Source: Clostridiales bacterium
GTDB lineage: Bacteria; Bacillota; Clostridia; Peptostreptococcales; Anaerovoracaceae
DNA length: 11,375 nt
Direction: 5' to 3'
Assembly (NCBI GenBank): GCA_009778945.1
Contig: WRFF01000048.1
Location: 1 to 11,375 of the forward strand
The first letter of the stretch is position 1. The number at the start of each line of letters is the position of its first letter. This document shows, in pieces, positions 6,316-11,375 of this stretch. A model generated the notes under the pieces. The model searched no databases. It was not told the origin of the DNA and saw only the letters and a list, made by a program, of their open reading frames with translations. A program made the translations under genes and the position numbers.

Positions 6316-6336
6316 TTAACACCCGCATGTTATAAT
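6308..6336 (+). promoter_or_regulatory. Promoter of argGH
   Basis: CTGACA (6308-6313), a 17-bp spacer and TATAAT (6331-6336) form a near-consensus promoter, with TG at 6328-6329 adding an extended -10. Transcription should begin at about 6343, giving a leader of about 30 bases. The -35 box lies inside a repeated TGACACC element. Confidence 0.85.
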
Positions 6337-6360
6337 TATAAAAATGTAAACGGACTGAAC

Positions 6361-6367
6361 AAAGGAG
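6361..6367 (+). promoter_or_regulatory. Ribosome binding site deciding the argG start
   Basis: AAAGGAG ends 3 bases before the ATG at 6371 and 6 bases before the adjacent in-frame ATG at 6374. The second spacing is the more usual, so 6374 is preferred. Confidence 0.7.
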
Positions 6368-6373
6368 ATTATG

Positions 6374-7594
6374 ATGGCAAAGGACAAAATTGTACTCGCA
6401 TATTCGGGAGGGCTCGATACCTCGATCATCCTGGCCTGGCTCAAGGAAAATTATAGCGCGGAGATTATCGCCGTGGACGCGAACGTGGGCCAGGACGACG
6501 ATTTCAAGGCGATTGAAAAAAAGGCGTACGCGACGGGCGCCGACAAATGCGTGATCCTCGACCTGCGGAACGAGTTTGTCACGGATTATATCTGGCCGGT
6601 CGTAAAGGCGGGCGCCGTCTACGAGGACGATTATCTGCTTGGCACGTCGATGGCGCGGCCGCTTATCGCGCAAAAGCTCGTCGAGGTCGCGCAGCGCGAG
6701 GGCGCGAAATTCATCGCGCACGGCGCGACGGGCAAAGGCAACGATCAGGTGAGGTTCGAGTCGACGATCCACGCGCTCGACCCCTCCATCAAGATCATCG
6801 CGCCCTGGCGTATCTGGGAGTTCCGTTCTCGGGAAGACCTGCTTGCCTACGCGAAGAAGCACCGGATCCCGCTCGCACAATCGGCGAAGAAGATCTGGAG
6901 CCGCGACCAGAACCTCTGGCATATCAGCCACGAGGGCGGAAATCTGGAGGACCCGTGGGAAATGCATCCGGACAACGTGCACGTCATGAGCAAACCCGTC
7001 GAGAAGGCGCCGGACAAACCTCTTTTTATTGAAATCGATTTTGTAAAGGGCGTCCCGGTAGCGATCGACGGCAAGAAGATGAAGCCCGTCGCCCTGCTCG
7101 AGGAACTGAACCGCGCAGGCGGCCGGCATGGCGTCGGCACGATCGACATCGTCGAAAACCGGCTCGTCGGCATGAAGTCGCGGGGCGTGTATGAAACCCC
7201 TGGCGGCACCATTCTGATGAACGCGCACAAGGCGCTCGAAAAACTCGTGCTTGACCGCGAGACGCTGTATGAAAAAGGCGCGCTCGCACGACGCTACGCG
7301 CAGCTCGTCTACGACGGGCGCTGGTTCACGCCGCTGCGCGAGGCGATCGACGCCTTTATGGACGTCACGCAGCAGGAAGCCACGGGCACCGTACGCATGG
7401 AACTCTACAAGGGCAACGCGCTCGCCGTAGCCGCGAAAGCGCCGGCCTCCCTGTACAGCGAGGAATTCGCGACCTTCGGGGAGGACGAAGTGTATAACCA
7501 AAAGGACGCGGAGGGTTTCATCAACCTGTCCAGCCTGTCCATGAAGATCCGCGCGATCCAGAGGCAGAAAGCAAAGCGGCGGGTGAAAAAATGA
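6374..7594 (+). CDS. argG: Argininosuccinate synthase
   Basis: ArgG condenses citrulline and aspartate, using ATP, to argininosuccinate in the cytoplasm, the penultimate step of arginine synthesis. The 406-residue protein has the normal length. The N-terminal ATP pyrophosphatase loop AYSGGLDTS is at residues 9-17. The YLLGTSMARPLIAQ segment and the HGATGKGNDQVRFE motif, which contact the substrates, are intact, as is the later region with EDPWEMHPDNV. An ATG at 6371 adds one Met; the ribosome binding site spacing favours 6374. The stop overlaps the argH start (ATGA, 4 bp), so the two are translationally coupled. The gene is GC-rich like argH. Upstream it has a strong promoter but no recognisable ArgR box. 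Confidence 0.97.
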   Translation: MAKDKIVLAYSGGLDTSIILAWLKENYSAEIIAVDANVGQDDDFKAIEKKAYATGADKCVILDLRNEFVTDYIWPVVKAGAVYEDDYLLGTSMARPLIAQKLVEVAQREGAKFIAHGATGKGNDQVRFESTIHALDPSIKIIAPWRIWEFRSREDLLAYAKKHRIPLAQSAKKIWSRDQNLWHISHEGGNLEDPWEMHPDNVHVMSKPVEKAPDKPLFIEIDFVKGVPVAIDGKKMKPVALLEELNRAGGRHGVGTIDIVENRLVGMKSRGVYETPGGTILMNAHKALEKLVLDRETLYEKGALARRYAQLVYDGRWFTPLREAIDAFMDVTQQEATGTVRMELYKGNALAVAAKAPASLYSEEFATFGEDEVYNQKDAEGFINLSSLSMKIRAIQRQKAKRRVKK

Positions 7595-8985
7595 GTAAAC
7601 TATGGGGCGGCAGATTCTCCAAAGATATCGCGGACGGCGTCTCCGAATGGGCGGCTTCGATCGAGTTCGATAAACGCCTCTATAACGAGGATATCGAAGG
7701 CAGCCTCGCGCACGCCAAAATGCTCGCCGCACAAGGCATCCTCTCGCCGAAGGACGAGGCGGAGATCCGCTCCGGGCTCGAGACGATCCGGGCGCGCATC
7801 GAGGCCGGCGAAATATCCTTTACCGCGGATAATGAAGATATCCATATGAATATCGAGGCGCTGCTTACGGAGGCGATCGGCGAGCCGGCGAAGCGCCTGC
7901 ATACGGCGCGCAGCCGCAACGACCAGGTTGCGACCGACCTGCGCCTCTGGATCAAGGAGGAGGTCATACGGACCGAGACGGCGCTCGTGGACTTGCGCGC
8001 CGCGCTCGCCCGCCTCGCGAAGGAGCATACCGGCACGCTGATGCCCGGTTATACGCATCTTCAGCACGCGCAGCCTGTCTCCTTCGCGTTTCACCTGATG
8101 GCCTGGTACCAGATGTTCACGCGCGACGCGGACCGCTTCTGGGACGCATACCGGCGCGCGGATATTTTACCGCTCGGTTCGGGCGCGCTCGCGGGCGTCC
8201 CCTACCCGGTGGACCGCGAACTGACGGCGGACCTGCTCGGCTTTTCGGATATTTCAAAGAACGCGATGGATGCGGTTGCGGACCGCGATTTTGCCCTGGA
8301 CTATATCGCCGCCGCCGCCGTCTCCATGATGCACCTTTCGCGCTGCTGCGAAGAGCTGATCCTCTGGGCGTCGCAGGAATTTGCCTTTATCGAGATGGAC
8401 GATTCGTACAGCACAGGTTCCTCCATCATGCCGCAAAAGAAAAACCCGGATATGGCGGAGCTCATCCGCGGGAAGACCGGCCGCGTGTACGGCGACCTCG
8501 TCGCCCTCCTCACTACGATGAAGGGGCTGCCGCTCGCCTACAACAAGGATATGCAAGAAGATAAGGAACCGCTCTTCGACGCGGCGGATACGCTCGGGAA
8601 CTGCCTCTCGGTATTCAAAGGTATGATCGAAACGCTCACCGTGCGGCCGGAAGCGATGCGGGAGGCCGCGCGAAAAGGGTTTATGAACGCGACGGACGCC
8701 GCGGACTATCTGGTTTCCAAGGGCCTCCCCTTCCGGCAGGCGCATGAGATCGTCGGAAAACTCGTCGCATACTGCGCCGAGAAAGGGATCCCTCTTGAAG
8801 AAACGGACCTGGAATTATTGCAGCAGATCAACCCGGCGTTTGAAGAAGGCTTCTACGAACGCATCGATTTGGCCGCGTGCATGAACGCCAAACAGTCCGC
8901 GGGTTCGACCGCCGAGGCGGATGTAAAAAAACAAATCGCCGCCGCCGAAAAAGAAACGGGAGGGAAAGACAGTAACGCGTCCTGA
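7591..8985 (+). CDS. argH: Argininosuccinate lyase
   Basis: ArgH splits argininosuccinate into arginine and fumarate, the final step of the pathway, and belongs to the fumarase/aspartase superfamily of homotetramers. The 464-residue product has normal length and starts MSKLWGGRF, the usual ArgH opening. The catalytic histidine region GYTHLQHAQP is at 153-162 (H156), and the mobile signature loop GSSIMPQKKNPD at 276-287 contains the catalytic serine (S277/S278). The HTARSRNDQV substrate-binding motif is also present. The ATG overlaps the argG stop, so expression follows argG. It converges with the ATPase gene on the opposite strand with only 24 bp between stop codons, and no intrinsic terminator is visible in that gap. 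Confidence 0.97.
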   Translation: MSKLWGGRFSKDIADGVSEWAASIEFDKRLYNEDIEGSLAHAKMLAAQGILSPKDEAEIRSGLETIRARIEAGEISFTADNEDIHMNIEALLTEAIGEPAKRLHTARSRNDQVATDLRLWIKEEVIRTETALVDLRAALARLAKEHTGTLMPGYTHLQHAQPVSFAFHLMAWYQMFTRDADRFWDAYRRADILPLGSGALAGVPYPVDRELTADLLGFSDISKNAMDAVADRDFALDYIAAAAVSMMHLSRCCEELILWASQEFAFIEMDDSYSTGSSIMPQKKNPDMAELIRGKTGRVYGDLVALLTTMKGLPLAYNKDMQEDKEPLFDAADTLGNCLSVFKGMIETLTVRPEAMREAARKGFMNATDAADYLVSKGLPFRQAHEIVGKLVAYCAEKGIPLEETDLELLQQINPAFEEGFYERIDLAACMNAKQSAGSTAEADVKKQIAAAEKETGGKDSNAS

Positions 8986-9009
8986 ACGTCAGGAAACTTC
9001 CCAAACACT

Positions 9010-10314
9010 TTACGATGACGTCAGTTCAAATATTTTACCGACAAGATAAAGCGGAATGTTCGTGATCGAGTCGTTCTTCAAATACTCTTTTGTGCTGAAC
9101 CTAACGGCAGATTCGGGATTGTATTTGTCGATATAGCTTTTGAAACTCACAGCTTTCTTATCGGTTCCGGATTTTACTTCAAGCGGAACAATGTGTTCTC
9201 CATGTTGCAATATGAAATCAATTTCACGTTCCTGCGCAAAAGCGTAAAAGTTAGGCGCTTTATCCAAAATTGGCATAAGCTGCTCCAGAACATAGTTTTC
9301 AGTAAGCGGCCCTTTGAATTGGAAGCTCTCGGAAAGTAAAATGGACTTATTCGTAATCCCCGCCAAGTGCTTAACCAATCCTACATCCAATAAAAATAAT
9401 TTGAAATAATTCAATATTTCATATGCTTTGAGTGGATATTCGGGGTTTGAAATATTCAGAGTACGGTATGCAATACCGCTGGATATAAGCCACTCGATTG
9501 CTTCCTCAAAATCCTTGGCCCGTGCACTTTTTGCGATTGCCGCATACATAAACTTCTCATTGTTCCCTTTTGCCAATTGCGGGACGATACTGCGGAACAC
9601 TTGTAATATCCGCCCGCTATTGACCTTGCCGCTGTATTTGGTAAAATCATTTTCGTAAAATGAGATAATTTCTTCTTGTATTGCGGAAATTTCTTCCGGG
9701 TCAGCGTTATTGGCCCAGCTTTGAACGCATTCCGGCATTCCGCCGACAATCAGATATTTCTTGTAATGTTCCGTCATTTTCGCATGAAATGCGGCGACAT
9801 AGTCCTCGCCCGATTTAACCCCACAATAATACTGATGCATACCTTCGTCCGCGGCAGCCAGATACTCCTCAAAAGAAAGAGGATAAATATTCAACAAATT
9901 TACTTTTCCCACAGGATATGAAGCAGGTTTTGCAAGGTAGGTTCCGAGCAGACTCCCCGCAGTAATAACATGGTACTCGTTGGCTTCCTCGTTGAAGTAC
10001 TTGAGGCATCCTAAAGCGTTCGGGCATTCCTGAATCTCATCCAGGATAATGAGCGTTTGCTTGGGCAATATTGATTTATTGCGGATCAAGGCGAGCCGTT
10101 CCAAAATCAATTTCGGGTCTTTTGTTTCGTCAAAGATTTTAATGGCATCGGCATCCTTGTCAAAGCTGATATAAACTGAATCGCTGTACGCTGTGTTTGC
10201 AAGTTCCTTCATTAGCCAGGTTTTCCCTACCTGTCTCGCGCCTTTCAGGACCAGCGGTTTCCGGCGCGAGCTGTTTTTCCACGCCATGAGTTCCTCTAAA
10301 ACTTTTCTATACAT
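9010..10314 (-). CDS. AAA-type ATPase with C-terminal DUF4143 domain
   Basis: The 434-residue protein has an N-terminal ATPase domain (AAA_14 type) and a C-terminal DUF4143 domain. Walker A is GARQVGKT (25-32), and Walker B is LIILDEIQ with D92-E93, followed by the sensor-like ITAGSLLG and the family segment NIYPLSFEEYL. The C-terminal part has the nuclease-fold-like pattern EID(366) then E379-V-K381 (EREIDF, PLEVKSG), seen in DUF4143 proteins; nuclease activity is not established. These ATPases are common, often recently transferred, and of unknown role. The start at 10314 is set by GGAGG at 10327-10323, 8 bp upstream; an in-frame ATG at 10344 adds ten residues without a ribosome binding site. 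Base composition is clearly more AT-rich than argGH and the neighbouring Fic-like gene, consistent with horizontal acquisition. Confidence 0.92.
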   Translation of the reverse strand: MYRKVLEELMAWKNSSRRKPLVLKGARQVGKTWLMKELANTAYSDSVYISFDKDADAIKIFDETKDPKLILERLALIRNKSILPKQTLIILDEIQECPNALGCLKYFNEEANEYHVITAGSLLGTYLAKPASYPVGKVNLLNIYPLSFEEYLAAADEGMHQYYCGVKSGEDYVAAFHAKMTEHYKKYLIVGGMPECVQSWANNADPEEISAIQEEIISFYENDFTKYSGKVNSGRILQVFRSIVPQLAKGNNEKFMYAAIAKSARAKDFEEAIEWLISSGIAYRTLNISNPEYPLKAYEILNYFKLFLLDVGLVKHLAGITNKSILLSESFQFKGPLTENYVLEQLMPILDKAPNFYAFAQEREIDFILQHGEHIVPLEVKSGTDKKAVSFKSYIDKYNPESAVRFSTKEYLKNDSITNIPLYLVGKIFELTSS

Positions 10315-10322
10315 ACGCAGTA

Positions 10323-10327
10323 CCTCC
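10323..10327 (-). promoter_or_regulatory. Ribosome binding site of the ATPase gene
   Basis: GGAGG on the minus strand lies 8 bases before the ATG at 10314 and decides that start over the upstream ATG at 10344. Confidence 0.8.
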
Positions 10328-10363
10328 ATAAGCAGGATTTTCATACATAAATATAGTGTGTCA

Positions 10364-10459
10364 CGTTTTTAAGGAAATATCAAGAAAAATTATTGCGTTT
10401 TTAAGAGAAATATTGATATTTATTTTGCGTTTTTATAGAAACCTGGACAATAGAGGAAA
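10364..10459. repeat. Three 32-bp-spaced direct repeats upstream of the ATPase gene
   Basis: CGTTTTTA occurs at 10364-10371, 10396-10403 and 10428-10435, exactly 32 bp apart each time. Similarity continues as CGTTTTTAAG plus an A-rich segment in the first two copies, and TTGCGTTTTTA is shared by copies two and three. A palindrome AAATAT-TG-ATATTT sits at 10408-10421. The stretch is very AT-rich and lies about 50-145 bp upstream of the ATPase start on the minus strand, where a TATATT (10355-10350) could be its -10. Thirty-two base pairs is close to three helical turns, which would place the motifs on one DNA face. The unit is too short and diverged for a CRISPR. No gene is seen in 10315-10477. 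Confidence 0.65.
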
Positions 10460-10477
10460 TTTTTTATCGGCAGTTTC

Positions 10478-11209
10478 TCAGGAAGCTTCCGCCATCATCG
10501 TCAGTTGGTTCAACTTGTCCAAAATCGAGACCCGCAGCGCTTCCGCAAAAGCCGACGGGTCTTTTTTGCGGATCGCGTCGCTTGTCAGTTGGTTGTACCT
10601 GGATTCCGTCAGGTTGGGATCCACGGTGAACAAGCCGCCGCGAATCAGTTCATACTGCATGGCGGCCCGCGCGCTCATCTCGGAATACGGTTCCTCGTAG
10701 GGATAGATGCGGATGAGCCCGCAGTGAACGACGGCGGCCTTGAGACAGGCGTCCCCGCCGTAATCGGCGCGTTCCGCAGCTTTCAGAAACTCCGTGAGCT
10801 GTGTCCCGATCGAAGAGGCGTCCACGGTCACGATGTCCAAATGGTACAACATTTTCACGCCGGTCCGAACCGGCGGTTTTTCCCGATGGTCCGCGAGAAG
10901 GCCCACAAATTCATTGAGCAGGCGCGTATCAAGCGACATCTGCATCCCGAGCGCCCGGTCGTAAGCGGTGAAAAGTTCCCGGTGCAATCCGATAAGGCGG
11001 TGTTCCCGTATCGGAACGCCTCCGAGCATCTCGCCATTCACAATTCGCGTCACGCCTTCCCGCGTAAGGCGGCTGCCGTTCAGCCGCAGATCCGCGTACG
11101 CCGCGTCCACGAGGTCGAGATTTTGCTTGAATGCCTTCAGCGCCGCCGTATAGGGCGCCCGCGCCGAAAGGCGCTGTCTCGCACTTATGATTTCCATCCA
11201 GGTGGCCAA
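10478..11209 (-). CDS. Fic-fold protein with degenerate catalytic motif
   Basis: Active Fic proteins transfer AMP or related groups using the motif HPFxxGNGRxxR. This 243-residue protein shows the Fic architecture: an N-terminal segment RLTREGVTRIVNGE (47-60) followed by GGVPIREHR, as in Fic_N-type proteins, then a flap region (about 109-130). The core helices KAAVVHCGLIRIYPY (157-171) and SARAAMQYELIRGG (179-192) follow. At the active site, the expected HPFxxGNGRxxR reads YPYEEPYSEMSAR (169-181): the catalytic His is Tyr, and the GNGR anion-binding loop is gone and one residue longer. Catalysis by the normal mechanism therefore looks impossible. The start is a TTG at 11209, preceded by AAAGG (11221-11217) at 7 bp; an ATG at 11197 is the alternative. 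It probably follows the partial gene to its right (54 bp gap). Base composition is GC-rich. Confidence 0.75.
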   Translation of the reverse strand: MATWMEIISARQRLSARAPYTAALKAFKQNLDLVDAAYADLRLNGSRLTREGVTRIVNGEMLGGVPIREHRLIGLHRELFTAYDRALGMQMSLDTRLLNEFVGLLADHREKPPVRTGVKMLYHLDIVTVDASSIGTQLTEFLKAAERADYGGDACLKAAVVHCGLIRIYPYEEPYSEMSARAAMQYELIRGGLFTVDPNLTESRYNQLTSDAIRKKDPSAFAEALRVSILDKLNQLTMMAEAS

Positions 11210-11263
11210 TAGTCTGCCTTTCGATACGTCCGTTTGCCTGTAGCGACTGCCTGCCCTATCCGC

Positions 11264-11375
11264 TCAAACCGGATAAACCTGATCCTTTTCATTCAGCAGC
11301 GTGCTGTCGATCCCATATTTCTGCGCCTGGCGGTATTTGAAGAATTCGACCGCCGGTCCCGGGAACATCGCGCCC
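11264..11375 (-). CDS. C-terminal 36 codons of an unidentified gene, truncated by the window edge
   Basis: On the minus strand an open frame enters from the right edge and reads GAMFPGPAVEFFKYRQAQKY, then GIDSTLLNEKDQVYPV, ending in TGA at 11266-11264. GC-rich codon use and a plausible globular composition, with 54 bp to the start of the Fic-like gene on the same strand, suggest a real gene and a possible operon. I do not recognise the family from this tail. Confidence 0.55.
   Translation of the reverse strand, partial: GAMFPGPAVEFFKYRQAQKYGIDSTLLNEKDQVYPV

Noticed and set aside
6266..7732. Long minus-strand open frame (488 codons) antisense to argG
   Set aside because: A mirror-frame artefact of GC-rich argG; it also crosses the argG promoter and the rpsT terminator.
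8986..9009. Bidirectional terminator between argH and the ATPase gene
   Set aside because: The 24-bp gap has no GC stem with a T-run on either strand; only a weak GAACGTCA/TGACGTCAGTTC symmetry is seen.
10364..10459. CRISPR array
   Set aside because: The conserved core is only 8-11 bases, there are three copies, and no separate repeat and spacer units or cas genes are present.

Overview
The window looks like a chromosomal segment from a moderately GC-rich Gram-positive anaerobe, most likely a Clostridia-type Bacillota. This is inferred from strong AAGGAG/GGAGG ribosome binding sites, near-consensus sigma-A-type promoters and the gene content. No 16S rRNA or species marker is present, so the assignment is tentative. 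Core genes (lepA, rpsT, argG, argH) alternate with accessory ones.

Layout, left to right. Positions 1-310 are AT-rich and hold the start of a minus-strand gene running off the left edge, followed by repeated TGTCAC-type motifs; this resembles an insertion-sequence end. Positions 343-536 hold a small broken membrane-protein remnant directly downstream of lepA. lepA (elongation factor 4) is on the minus strand and diverges, with only 23 bp between start codons, from a plus-strand run of three membrane-protein genes: a TraX-family protein, an AEC-family carrier and a GadC-like amino acid antiporter. rpsT (ribosomal protein S20) follows with its own promoter and terminator. Then come argG and argH, which overlap by 4 bp and encode the last two steps of arginine synthesis. 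They are transcribed from a strong promoter built next to a REP-like palindrome.

The right end is on the minus strand. It holds an AT-rich AAA ATPase/DUF4143 gene convergent with argH, an AT-rich spacer with three 32-bp-spaced direct repeats, a Fic-fold protein whose catalytic motif is degenerate, and the last 36 codons of an unrecognised gene.

How the genes work together: argG and argH act in sequence, and lepA and rpsT both serve the ribosome. The three transport/membrane genes may be one transcript, but no common pathway is evident. The most unusual items are the degenerate Fic protein, the 32-bp repeat array, the symmetric lepA/TraX promoter that predicts near-leaderless transcripts, and the paired GC hairpins flanking rpsT. 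No CRISPR array, tRNA, rRNA or complete mobile element was seen.
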